DNA of 28,719 nucleotides from JBEKZD01 sp050013395. GTDB taxonomy: Bacteria; Verrucomicrobiota; Verrucomicrobiia; Palsa-1439. The stretch covers positions 1 to 28,719 of the forward strand of contig JBEKFI010000026.1 in NCBI GenBank assembly GCA_050013395.1. Reading direction: 5' to 3'. A model generated the notes under the pieces. It did not search any database. It worked only from the letters and a program-made list of their open reading frames with translations, and was not told the origin of the DNA. The position numbers were made by a program, and so were the translations under genes. Shown here piece after piece: positions 7,800 to 15,297 of this stretch (positions within the stretch are counted from its first letter, which is position 1; each line of letters starts with the position of its first letter).

Positions 7800-9200
7800 A
7801 TGTCCCTGCAATTCTTCAACACGCTGACACGCCGCAAAGAGGATTTCGTTCCGCTCGACCCTGCCGGCAAGAAGGTCGGCCTGTACACGTGCGGTCCGAC
7901 CGTTTACAGCTACGCGCACATCGGCAATTTGCGGGCGTTCATGTTTGAGGACCTGCTGCGGCGTTACCTCGAATACATGGAATTCAAGGTGACGCACGTG
8001 ATGAATATCACAGACGTCGAAGACAAGATCATTCGCACTGTCCGCGAAACGGGCAAGTCCTTGCGCGAGGTGACCGACTTCTACACGCAGGAGTTCTTTC
8101 GCGACCTCGACACGCTGAACATCAAACGCGCCCACATTGTCCCGCGCGCAACGGAAACGATCCCTGACATGATCAAGTTGATCGAAACGCTGATCGCCCG
8201 GAAGCACGCGTACGTTGGCGAAGACGGTTCGGTCTATTACTCGATTAAATCTTTCAAAGAGTACGGGAAGCTGTCGCACCTCAATCTCGACGACCTCCAA
8301 GTCGGCGCGCGCGTCCAGCACGACGAGTACGCCAAGGAAATGGTGGCCGATTTTGCGCTCTGGAAGGCGTGGGACGAGAAGGACGGCGATGTGAAATGGG
8401 ATTCGCCGTGGGGGCCGGGCCGCCCCGGATGGCATATCGAATGTAGCGTCATGAGCATGAAACATCTCGGCGAGACCTTCGATATTCATTGCGGCGGCGA
8501 AGACCTGATTTTCCCGCACCACGAGAACGAGATCGCGCAAAGCGAGGGCGCCACGGGCAAGCCGTTCGTTCGCTATTGGCTCCACAACGCGCACCTGCTT
8601 GTCGAAGGCAAAAAGATGAGCAAGTCACTCGGTAATTTCTACACGTTGCGTGATCTGCTTGCCAAAGGCTGGACCGGCCGCGAAGTCCGGTACGCGCTCC
8701 TCTGCGCGCATTACCGGGAGCAACTCAATTTCACCTTTGACGGTCTGCAAGCCGCGCGTTCCGCCCTGCAACGGATCGATGAGTTTCTGTTCAAGTTGCA
8801 GGAAATGGCGCAGGAATCGTCTTCCAACTTTGAGCAGTGCCAGATGGTCGGTGTGGCATTCGTGGGCGCAATGGATGATGACCTGAACATCAGCGGCGCA
8901 CTGGGCGCTCTGTTCGATTTCATCCGATTCGTTAACAAGAAAATGGTCGAGGGCTCTCTGCAACCGTCGGAAGCGCAGGACATTCTTGAGGAGTGGCATG
9001 AGATCGACAGAGTTCTCGGCTTCGGCACGCCGACGAAATCCGAAGTGCCTGCCGAAGTGCAGCAGCTTGTTGGAGAGCGTCAGGCCGCCCGCAAAGCGAA
9101 AAACTTCAAACGCGCCGACGAAATCCGCGACCAGCTTGCGAAGCTCGGCTGGATTATCGAAGACACCCCACAAGGCCCGCGCGCGAAGCTTGCCAGCTAA
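7800..9200 (+). CDS. cysS: Cysteinyl-tRNA synthetase
   Basis: This class I aminoacyl-tRNA synthetase charges tRNA-Cys. ATG 7800 gives 466 aa beginning SLQFFNT, the usual family start; the frame is open further upstream to 7722 but that part only translates repeat A1. Visible motifs are the zinc-binding CGPTVY, the HIGN form of the HIGH motif, ECSVMSMKHLG, the zinc/cysteine-recognition block HCGGEDLIFPHHENE, and KMSKSLGNF (the KMSKS loop). The C-terminal part contains the helical DALR-like region and ends with ARKAKNFKRADEIRDQL. No Shine-Dalgarno sequence is seen. Confidence 0.97.
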   Translation: MSLQFFNTLTRRKEDFVPLDPAGKKVGLYTCGPTVYSYAHIGNLRAFMFEDLLRRYLEYMEFKVTHVMNITDVEDKIIRTVRETGKSLREVTDFYTQEFFRDLDTLNIKRAHIVPRATETIPDMIKLIETLIARKHAYVGEDGSVYYSIKSFKEYGKLSHLNLDDLQVGARVQHDEYAKEMVADFALWKAWDEKDGDVKWDSPWGPGRPGWHIECSVMSMKHLGETFDIHCGGEDLIFPHHENEIAQSEGATGKPFVRYWLHNAHLLVEGKKMSKSLGNFYTLRDLLAKGWTGREVRYALLCAHYREQLNFTFDGLQAARSALQRIDEFLFKLQEMAQESSSNFEQCQMVGVAFVGAMDDDLNISGALGALFDFIRFVNKKMVEGSLQPSEAQDILEEWHEIDRVLGFGTPTKSEVPAEVQQLVGERQAARKAKNFKRADEIRDQLAKLGWIIEDTPQGPRAKLAS

Positions 9201-9229
9201 CGCGACTGACTGTGCCGCACTCGGCCCTC

Positions 9230-9253
9230 TGTCACCCTGAGCTTGTCGAAGGG
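9230..9253 (+). repeat. Repeat B, single arm (TGTCACCCTGAGC type)
   Basis: TGTCACCCTGAGC followed by TTGTCGAAGGG matches the arm of the complete B element at 11753-11840, apart from the middle bases. No partner arm was found nearby, so this is a half or decayed copy. It lies just after cysS. Confidence 0.6.
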
Positions 9254-9320
9254 TCTCTGCCCGATTAAACTCCGCAATATGACCAAGCAGGCGAGTCTGC
9301 CGTGCAAGTTAACTCCATTA

Positions 9321-9587
9321 ATGACTCACAATGACTGGTTCGACCGTACTCCATACGAGGAGAGTCTTAAGTTTGCCGAAGACTACGCCGCCCAACACGA
9401 TGATTCCTACGTCCCGCGAGATTCAGTATTCGGCCCGGATAAAGTGGTCGAATCAATGCCGCTCGTTGATGGCGTCCGTTCCGAAGGCGACCCTTTGAAG
9501 CGTGTATTCCGCGTGCGAGACCCATCCCCGCTTGACATCTTTCACCACGCGGACGCCTGCGGGGCTTCACCGCCGGGGCCATGCTAG
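9321..9587 (+). CDS. Hypothetical protein, doubtful
   Basis: This is an 88-codon frame starting at ATG 9321; the frame is open back to 9243, but that part translates repeat B. The N-terminal half (DWFDRTPYEESLKFAEDYAAQ) is acidic and aromatic and looks protein-like, while the last 15 residues come from GC-rich, repeat-like DNA (ADACGASPPGPC). I recognise no family and there is no ribosome-binding site. It fills the gap between cysS and prfB (9201-9646), where otherwise only the half repeat B is visible. It may be a gene remnant. Confidence 0.25.
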   Translation: MTHNDWFDRTPYEESLKFAEDYAAQHDDSYVPRDSVFGPDKVVESMPLVDGVRSEGDPLKRVFRVRDPSPLDIFHHADACGASPPGPC

Positions 9588-9646
9588 ATTTCGTCCCGCA
9601 TCGGTAGGTTGACAATCCGTTGCCGTTATGATGAGTTAGGATCGCC

Positions 9647-10760
9647 ATGATTGAGGAACTCAAAGAGAAAGTGCGCAGTTTGCAGGAACGCCACGAGGCG
9701 TTGGGGAGGTATCTTTGACGCCGCCAAACAACGCGCTCGTCTGATTGAGCTGGAAAACATCATGGCCGGCCCGACCTTCTGGGCCGACAAAGACAACGCC
9801 CGTGCCGTCCACGACGAAGCGTCCTCCATCCGTCGCAAGCTTGATACCCTCGCCGAGATCGAACGAAAACTTTCCGATGCGGAAGTGCTGATCGAGTTGG
9901 GCGAAACCGAGAACGAAATCGCCGCCGAGGTGAAAGCCGCCGAAACGCGCTTTGACCAGTTTGAACTCGAAAGCCTGCTTGGTGGCCAGCACGACAAATC
10001 GAACGCGATTCTCAGCATCCACGCCGGTGCTGGCGGCACGGAAAGCTGCGATTGGGCAGACATGCTGCTGCGCATGTACCGCCGGTGGTGCGATGCGCGC
10101 GGATTCAAGAACGAGATCGTGGACATTCAACCCGGCGACGAGGCCGGCATCAAGAGCGCCACGCTTCTCGTGACGGGCGAATACGCTTACGGCTACGTCA
10201 AAGCGGAGCGCGGCGTGCATCGGCTGGTGAGGATCTCGCCGTTCGATTCCAACAAACGCCGCCACACCTCGTTTGCTTCCGCGGACGTGATCGCGGAGTT
10301 GGCGGACAACGACGAAGTCGAGTTGAAGATGGAAGAGGTCCGAATTGACACCTTCCGCTCCGGCGGACGAGGTGGGCAGAACGTCAACAAGGTTGAGACT
10401 GCTGTGCGCATGACGCACACTCCGACCGGCATCGTCGTGCAGTGCCAATCGGAACGCAGCCAACATCAGAATCGTGAGTTGGCGCTGAAAGTCTTAAAAG
10501 CCCGGCTGTTTGAAAAGCAGCAGGACGAGAAACGCGCCGCGATGGAAAAATTTTACGGCGAGAAGGGCGACATCGCCTGGGGCAACCAGATTCGCAGCTA
10601 CGTGTTCCAGCCGTATCGCATGGTCAAGGATCTGCGCACGGGACACGAGACGAGCAACGTGCAAGCCGTGATGGATGGCGACCTTGATCCGTTCATCAAC
10701 GCCTGGCTCAAGGCTGGTCAGCCACGCGCACGCAAGAGCGGAGTGACCGATGCGGAGTAA
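9647..10760 (+). CDS. prfB: Peptide chain release factor 2, made by programmed +1 frameshift
   Basis: RF2 ends translation at UGA and UAA codons. The gene begins at ATG 9647, reads 23 codons to an in-frame TGA at 9716-9718, then continues in the +1 frame from GAC 9717 to TAA 10758-10760, giving about 370 aa, the normal RF2 length. The frameshift signal is intact (separate entry). The downstream part has the RF2 recognition tripeptide SPF in RISPFDSNKRRHTSF and the catalytic GGQ in RSGGRGGQNVNK. A reading that starts in the second frame near 9651 would give a false N-terminus. The TAA is followed within a few bases by repeat C. Confidence 0.96.
9705..9719 (+). promoter_or_regulatory. prfB +1 frameshift site
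   Basis: An internal Shine-Dalgarno-like GGAGG (9705-9709) stands three bases before CTT TGA C (9713-9719). This is the conserved slippery arrangement of bacterial prfB: low RF2 slows termination at the TGA, the CTT-bound tRNA slips forward, and full-length RF2 is made. It is an autoregulatory switch known from E. coli and many other bacteria. Confidence 0.95.
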
Positions 10761-10764
10761 TATG

Positions 10765-10869
10765 GAGTGCGGTGGCTTGACACCACTTTGTCGGTGGCGC
10801 GACCTGTCACGCAGCGTAAGAGGGCTTCAAGCAACCCAAAGGGCAAGGCTGCGTCAAGCCGCAGCACTC
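10765..10869 (+). repeat. Repeat C: GAGTGCGGTGGCTTGAC inverted repeat
   Basis: The left arm GAGTGCGGTGGCTTGAC (10766-10782) pairs with the right arm GTCAAGCCGCAGCACTC (10853-10869); the 17-bp cores differ at two positions and the similarity continues inward to CTTTG/CAAGG. The left arm itself contains a GTGG/CCAC mini-hairpin. The element fills the prfB-trpC gap. Confidence 0.7.
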
Positions 10870-10880
10870 GAAAGCGCGCC

Positions 10881-11741
10881 ATGAACATACTCCACAAGAT
10901 TGTTGCCGTGAAGCGCGAAGAAGTTTCCCGTTTGCGTTCCCAAGCGGACAAGCTCAAGCAAGCGGGGGGGGCGCGGAAAGACTTTCGCGATTTCGCTACT
11001 GCCCTGCGTGGAGGGTCGGCCTCCGTGTCGACCGCTTCCCAAGGCGGCCACGACGGAGCGTGGCCCTCCAACCACACGAAGTGCCTCGCGCTGATCGCCG
11101 AGGTCAAGAAAGCGTCGCCTTCCGTCGGCGTCATTCAGCAAAACTTCGATGCGGTCGGCATTGCGCGGCAGTATGAACGAGCGGGCGCATCGGCGTTGTC
11201 GGTGCTGACGGATGAAAAGTTTTTCCAAGGACGCCTCGACTATCTGCAGATGATTCGCACGGAAGTGAAGCTGCCCCTATTGCGCAAGGATTTCATCATC
11301 GACGAACTGCAGGTTTACGAATCGGTTGCGTACGGCGCAGACGCGATCCTATTGATCGTGGCGATTCTGGATGCGGCGCAACTCAAAGCGTTCAGCGCGC
11401 TGGCGAAATCGCTGCGCGTCGCGGCGCTTGTGGAGGTTCACCAGGAACTGGAGCTGGATCGAGCTTTGACCGCAGGAGCGGAGATCATCGGGATCAACAA
11501 CCGTGACTTGCGCGACTTCTCCGTCAGCTTGGAAACGACGGAGCGACTGGCGGCGATCGTTAGAAACAAAGTGGGAGCGACCTCAGCGTCGCGACCGTTG
11601 ATTGTCGCCGAGAGCGGGATTCACATCCGTGCCGAGGTCGACCGCGTCGCGAAAGCGGGCGTCGATGCCATCCTTGTCGGCGAATTGTTGATGGGCAGCG
11701 GCGACATCGCGGCAAAGGTAAAGGAACTGATGGGTGGATGA
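10881..11741 (+). CDS. trpC: Indole-3-glycerol phosphate synthase with in-frame repeat insertions
   Basis: This enzyme closes the indole ring in tryptophan synthesis. ATG 10881 begins NILHKIVAVKREEV, the family start; upstream frame to 10767 only translates repeat C. Core motifs are present: LIAEVKKASPSVGVI, YERAGASALSVLTDEKFF, LLRKDFIIDELQVYE, GINNRDLRDFSVSLETT and VAESGIH. The product is 286 aa, about 25 longer than usual. The excess sits between ALR and LALIAEVKK (residues about 43-64, rich in Gly, Ser and Ala), which is encoded by repeat D, and a smaller KVGATSASR segment near residue 232 comes from repeat E. Both lie in surface-loop positions ahead of conserved strands, so the enzyme may remain active. 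There is no Shine-Dalgarno sequence. Confidence 0.93.
   Translation: MNILHKIVAVKREEVSRLRSQADKLKQAGGARKDFRDFATALRGGSASVSTASQGGHDGAWPSNHTKCLALIAEVKKASPSVGVIQQNFDAVGIARQYERAGASALSVLTDEKFFQGRLDYLQMIRTEVKLPLLRKDFIIDELQVYESVAYGADAILLIVAILDAAQLKAFSALAKSLRVAALVEVHQELELDRALTAGAEIIGINNRDLRDFSVSLETTERLAAIVRNKVGATSASRPLIVAESGIHIRAEVDRVAKAGVDAILVGELLMGSGDIAAKVKELMGG
11009..11071 (+). repeat. Repeat D inside trpC (63 bp, in frame)
   Basis: The arms TGGAGGGTCGGCCTCCGT (11009-11026) and ACGGAGCGTGGCCCTCCA (11053-11070) are imperfect inverted copies. The element length of 63 bases equals 21 codons, so the trpC frame is kept. It encodes a stretch absent from ordinary TrpC proteins. No second copy occurs in the window. 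Confidence 0.6.
11571..11596 (+). repeat. Repeat E inside trpC (short palindrome)
   Basis: GTGGGAGCGACC at 11571-11582 and GTCGCGACC at 11588-11596 form a hairpin with GCGAC/GTCGC pairing over a six-base loop. It encodes GATSAS-like residues just before the conserved VAESGIH strand of TrpC, where related proteins have a shorter loop. Confidence 0.45.
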
Positions 11742-11752
11742 CACCTTTTTCT

Positions 11753-11840
11753 TGTCATTCTGAGCGGAGCGAAGAACCCCTGCATCTTTGCGCACGCGTG
11801 CGCAACGATTGAGAGGCCCTTCGCTTCGCTCAGGGTGACA
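11753..11840 (+). repeat. Repeat B, full 88-bp hairpin element between trpC and trpF
   Basis: The outer arms TGTCATTCTGAGCGGAGCGA (11753-11772, continuing AGAA) and its partner ending CGCTCAGGGTGACA (11817-11840) pair over 24 bases with five differences, several of which remain G-U pairs in RNA. Inside is a perfect 18-base palindrome, TTGCGCACGCGTGCGCAA (11788-11805). The element ends 12 bases before the trpF start and could form a hairpin in the trp mRNA. Confidence 0.75.
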
Positions 11841-11852
11841 GGCTTTGATGAA

Positions 11853-12476
11853 ATGTTGACGAAAACCAAAATCTGCGGCATCACGAATCTGGAGGACGCG
11901 CAGTTGGCCGTCGATCTCGGTGCGGACGCGCTGGGGTTCATTTTCTATCCGAAGAGCCCGCGCTACATCAAAGTGCTGGATGCAGCGAACATCTGCAATC
12001 AACTACCTCCGTTTGTGGCGAAGGTAGGCGTGTTCGTCGACGAGTTGGAGTACGAAATCGAGAGGGCGCTGGACGAATGTTTACTTACGGCATTGCAGTT
12101 TCACGGCGACGAGCCGCCGGGGTTTTGCCGGAAGTTTGCAGCGGAATCCATCAAGGCGATCCGCATGCGCGACGAAAACTCGCTGCGCACGGCGGCGGAG
12201 TACGATGTTGACGCGCTGTTGTTGGATACCTACACTGAGTCGGAACGAGGCGGCACGGGCAGGACGTTCGATTGGTCGCTCGCGGTGCGGGCGAAGGAAA
12301 TCGGTCCACCGGTCATTTTGTCGGGCGGACTGACAACGGCGAACGTTCAAGAAGCGATTCGCAACGTGCGCCCCTATGCCGTCGATGTCTCCAGTGGCGT
12401 GGAACGCGAGCCGGGCAGGAAGGACCCGCAGAAACTACGGAGATTCATGGAACAAGTGAAGGGAGTCATGGAGTGA
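11853..12476 (+). CDS. trpF: Phosphoribosylanthranilate isomerase
   Basis: This enzyme catalyses the Amadori rearrangement of tryptophan synthesis, the step just before TrpC. ATG 11853 is preferred because the open frame upstream to GTG 11835 lies within the arm of repeat B. The 207-residue protein shows KICGITNLEDAQLAVDLGAD with the catalytic Cys, GFIFYPKSPRYI, VGVFVDE, LQFHGDE, LLLDTYTESERGGTGRTFDW with the catalytic Asp, and VILSGGLTTANV, with AVDVSSGVE near the end. Its last codons (GVME and stop) lie in the left arm of repeat A2. The gene sits between trpC and trpB. Confidence 0.95.
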   Translation: MLTKTKICGITNLEDAQLAVDLGADALGFIFYPKSPRYIKVLDAANICNQLPPFVAKVGVFVDELEYEIERALDECLLTALQFHGDEPPGFCRKFAAESIKAIRMRDENSLRTAAEYDVDALLLDTYTESERGGTGRTFDWSLAVRAKEIGPPVILSGGLTTANVQEAIRNVRPYAVDVSSGVEREPGRKDPQKLRRFMEQVKGVME

Positions 12477-12588
12477 TGGAGTGTCGGAGTAATGGGGGAC
12501 AGATATCACTCCAGTGTTCCGAGCTTGGACAATGATTATGAAACGCAACACTCCAACACTCCAACACTCCAACACTCCAGATTCTTCC
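12462..12588 (+). repeat. Repeat A2: 8-bp tandem inverted arms spanning the trpF end and trpB start
   Basis: The left arm has TGGAGTGA, TGGAGTGT, CGGAGTAA units and ends TGGGGG (12469-12497). The right arm has four AACACTCC units at 8-bp spacing (12547-12579) followed by TTCTTCC. The arrangement and the TGGGGG/TTCTTCC edges match copy A1 at 7701-7799. The left arm holds the trpF stop codon, the right arm codes for the TrpB N-terminus. Confidence 0.75.
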
Positions 12589-13761
12589 GGTCATTTCGGG
12601 CCGTACGGCGGGATGTTTGTGCCCGAAACGTTGATGGCGCCGTTGCAGGAGCTTGCCCGCGAATACGAAAAAGCGCGGCATGATAAAAAGTTCCGCCAGG
12701 AACTCGATTACTACCTGCGCGAATACTGCGGCAGACCGACGCCGCTGTATTTTGCCGAACGGATGACCAACGACCTTGGCGGGCCGAAGATCTATCTTAA
12801 GCGGGAAGACCTGTTGCGCACCGGCGCCCACAAAATCAACAACACAATCGGCCAGATTCTGCTGGCCAAACGGATGGGCAGGCGCCGCATCATTGCGGAG
12901 ACCGGGGCTGGCCAGCACGGTGTTGCCACCGCCACGGTTGCCGCCATGTTCGGCATGGAGTGCGTCGTGTACATGGGCGAAGTGGACATGCAGCGCCAGG
13001 CGCTCAACGTGTATCGGATGCAATTGCTCGGCGCTGAAGTGCGTCCCGTGACGGCGGGTCAAAAGACACTCAAGGAAGCGATCAACGAGGCAATGCGCGA
13101 CTGGGTGACCAACGTCCGCACAACCCACTATATCCTCGGGAGCGTGCTCGGCGCGCATCCGTACCCGATGATGGTGCGCGATTTTCAGAGCGTGATCGGG
13201 CGCGAGACGCGGCGGCAGATTTTGGAGAAGGAGGAACGTTTGCCCGATGCGCTGGTGGCCTGCGTCGGGGGCGGCAGCAATTCGATCGGGCTGTTCCACG
13301 CGTTTTTGAACGACAAAGATGTGCGCATGATCGGCGTCGAAGGCGGCGGGCGCGGCATCAAACCCGGCGAGCACGCGGCGCGATTTCAGCAAGGCGGATC
13401 GCTCGGTGTGCTGCAAGGCACGCGCACCTACGTCTTGCAGGACGAGGACGGTCAGATCATGCTCACGCACTCGGTCAGCGCCGGGCTCGACTATGCGGCG
13501 GTTGGGCCGGAGCACAGTTACCTGCGCGACTTGAAACGGATTGAGTACACGTACGCGACCGACGACGAAGCGCTGGAGGCGTTTCAATACTGTTCGCGCA
13601 CGGATGGGATTATCCCCGCGTTGGAATCGGCGCACGCGGTCGCCTATGTGATGAAGCACGCAAAGAAGATGTGCAAGAGCGACATCGTGATCGTCAACAT
13701 GAGCGGCCGGGGCGACAAGGACGTCACGCAGGTGGCGGAGATTTTGAAGTTGGAGAATTGA
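12538..13761 (+). CDS. trpB: Tryptophan synthase beta chain
   Basis: This PLP enzyme condenses indole with serine to make tryptophan. From ATG 12538 the protein is 407 aa. The conserved part starts at GHFGPYGGMFVPETLMAPL; before it is an unusual leader, RNTPTLQHSNTP, encoded by the right arm of repeat A2. The PLP lysine is in RTGAHKINNT (Lys99 from this start), and ETGAGQHGVA, GGGSNSIG and the SAGLDYAAVGPEH substrate loop are all present. ATG 12532 is an equally open start; no Shine-Dalgarno sequence is visible. No trpA follows, so the alpha subunit must be elsewhere if the pathway is complete. Confidence 0.95.
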   Translation: MKRNTPTLQHSNTPDSSGHFGPYGGMFVPETLMAPLQELAREYEKARHDKKFRQELDYYLREYCGRPTPLYFAERMTNDLGGPKIYLKREDLLRTGAHKINNTIGQILLAKRMGRRRIIAETGAGQHGVATATVAAMFGMECVVYMGEVDMQRQALNVYRMQLLGAEVRPVTAGQKTLKEAINEAMRDWVTNVRTTHYILGSVLGAHPYPMMVRDFQSVIGRETRRQILEKEERLPDALVACVGGGSNSIGLFHAFLNDKDVRMIGVEGGGRGIKPGEHAARFQQGGSLGVLQGTRTYVLQDEDGQIMLTHSVSAGLDYAAVGPEHSYLRDLKRIEYTYATDDEALEAFQYCSRTDGIIPALESAHAVAYVMKHAKKMCKSDIVIVNMSGRGDKDVTQVAEILKLEN

Positions 13762-13762
13762 T

Positions 13763-14641
13763 ATGCGGAGCATGACCGGATACGGGCGGGGCGAATGCGT
13801 GAAGGACGGGTTCAAGTTCACGGTGGAACTGAACTCGGTCAATCGCAAACAGAGCGACATCATGATCAATCTGCCTAAGGAATTGGTCGAGTTGGAGCCG
13901 CGCATCCGGGATGTGATCAACTCGGAGTTGTCGCGGGGCCGTATCATGGTCGTCGTGGCCTATCATCGCGGCGCGTCGAAAGCGGAAGAGCAGGTTGAAT
14001 TGGATGTCGCGCTGGCCAAAGCGTACCACCGCGCGATCCAGAAGTTGCAGAAACAGATCAAGCTCAACGGTTCGCTGACGCTGGAGACGATCCTGCGCGC
14101 GCCGGGCGTGATGAAGCTGGCGGAAACGACCGTGGACGCGGAATTGGTTTGGCCGTGCGTGGAAACGGCGTTGCGCAAGGCGCTGGTTAAACTCGTCAAG
14201 ATGCGCGAGAAGGAAGGCAAATTCCTCGCCAACGACCTCACGCAACGGCTCGGCGTTTTGGCCGCCGGAGTCGAACAGGTGCGCAAGGCTGCGCCGGCGA
14301 CGGTCAATCGTTACCGGGAACAGTTGCACGCGCGCGTGAAAGAGGCGGGGTTGGACGTGCCTATCGACGACGTACGGCTGCTGAAGGAAGTGGTGATTTT
14401 CGCCGACCGTTGCGACATCACGGAGGAATTGACCCGCATGGAAAGCCACCTAAAACAGTTCCGTGAACATCTGAACTCAAACGAGCCGGTCGGACGCACG
14501 CTCGATTTTCTCGCGCAGGAGATGAACCGCGAGATCAACACCATCGGCTCGAAAGCCAACGCCGCCGAGGTTTCGCAGCACATTGTCAAGATGAAGGCGG
14601 AACTGGAAAAGATTCGCGAACAAGCCCAGAACATCGAATGA
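13763..14641 (+). CDS. yicC: YicC family endoribonuclease
   Basis: The 292-residue protein belongs to the YicC/DUF1732 family: N-terminal MRSMTGYGRGE and FTVELNSVNRKQSDI, and the C-terminal DUF1732 block with DITEELTRMESHLKQFREHL, GRTLDFLAQEMNREINTIG and KMKAELEKIREQAQNIE. E. coli YicC has endoribonuclease activity. It starts one base after the trpB stop, with GGAGA about eight bases upstream of ATG 13763, and overlaps gmk by four bases (ATGA). The yicC-gmk pairing is common in bacteria. Confidence 0.93.
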   Translation: MRSMTGYGRGECVKDGFKFTVELNSVNRKQSDIMINLPKELVELEPRIRDVINSELSRGRIMVVVAYHRGASKAEEQVELDVALAKAYHRAIQKLQKQIKLNGSLTLETILRAPGVMKLAETTVDAELVWPCVETALRKALVKLVKMREKEGKFLANDLTQRLGVLAAGVEQVRKAAPATVNRYREQLHARVKEAGLDVPIDDVRLLKEVVIFADRCDITEELTRMESHLKQFREHLNSNEPVGRTLDFLAQEMNREINTIGSKANAAEVSQHIVKMKAELEKIREQAQNIE

Positions 14642-15297
14642 GCGATCCTGCACCGATCCGGCCCGGACTCATCATCGTTGTCTCCGCGCCCTCGGGCGGC
14701 GGAAAGACCTCGCTGTGCCAGCGCTTGCTGAACTGGTCGCCAAATCTCGTTTACTCCGTCTCCTGTACGACGCGGCCGCCGCGGGCAGGGGAGCAACACG
14801 GACGCGAGTATTTCTTTTTGACGGCCGAGGAGTTTGAAAAGAAGATTGCAGCGAGCGAGTTCCTGGAGCACGCGAAGTACAACCAGTATTACTACGGCAC
14901 GCCGAGGCAGTTCGTGGAGGAACAGCTCGCACAAGGGCGCGATGTGCTGCTGGCCATCGAAGTGCAAGGCGCAGCGAAAGTGGCGGAGTGCGTGCGCGGC
15001 GGCGGCTTCGCGCATACCGACGCGTTGGTGATGATTTTTCTGATGCCGCCCTCAATGGAGCTGCTGGAACGAAGGCTGCGTCGGCGCGGCACGGACGATG
15101 ATGCGACGATTCAACGGCGGCTGGCGCTGGCGGAGCAGGAGATGGCGCATTGGCACGAGTATGATTACGTGATCATCAGCAGGCGTCTCGACGACGATTT
15201 TGAACAGGCCAAGTGTGTTGTGATCGCCGAGAAATGCAGGACGTCGCGTTACCCGAAGGACACCAAGCTATGGCAGCAAAAAGAAATATCATTCTAG
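14638..15297 (+). CDS. gmk: Guanylate kinase
   Basis: This enzyme phosphorylates GMP to GDP. The P-loop SAPSGGGKTS occupies residues 17-25, followed by SVSCTTRPPRAGEQHGREYFFL (GMP-binding), FLEHAKYNQYYYGTP, and the VLLAIEVQGA strand. The 219-residue length is within the family range. It overlaps yicC by four bases and its last 28 bases overlap coaC, so translation is probably coupled on both sides. The rpoZ (omega) gene that many bacteria place after gmk is absent. Confidence 0.96.
   Translation: MSDPAPIRPGLIIVVSAPSGGGKTSLCQRLLNWSPNLVYSVSCTTRPPRAGEQHGREYFFLTAEEFEKKIAASEFLEHAKYNQYYYGTPRQFVEEQLAQGRDVLLAIEVQGAAKVAECVRGGGFAHTDALVMIFLMPPSMELLERRLRRRGTDDDATIQRRLALAEQEMAHWHEYDYVIISRRLDDDFEQAKCVVIAEKCRTSRYPKDTKLWQQKEISF

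Noticed and set aside
9608..9642. Promoter TTGACA...TAGGAT upstream of prfB
   Set aside because: The -35-like TTGACA and the boxes TATGAT or TAGGAT are 12 or more than 20 bases apart, outside the usual spacing.
9647..9718. prfB as a pseudogene because of an in-frame TGA
   Set aside because: The TGA sits in the conserved programmed frameshift signal and the downstream frame is complete.
12546..12580. CRISPR array from the four AACACTCC units
   Set aside because: The units are 8 bp without spacers and form one arm of an inverted repeat; no cas gene is present.
12466..13947. 493-codon minus-strand frame opposite trpB
   Set aside because: trpB has all catalytic motifs; the opposite frame shows no recognisable domain and starts inside yicC.
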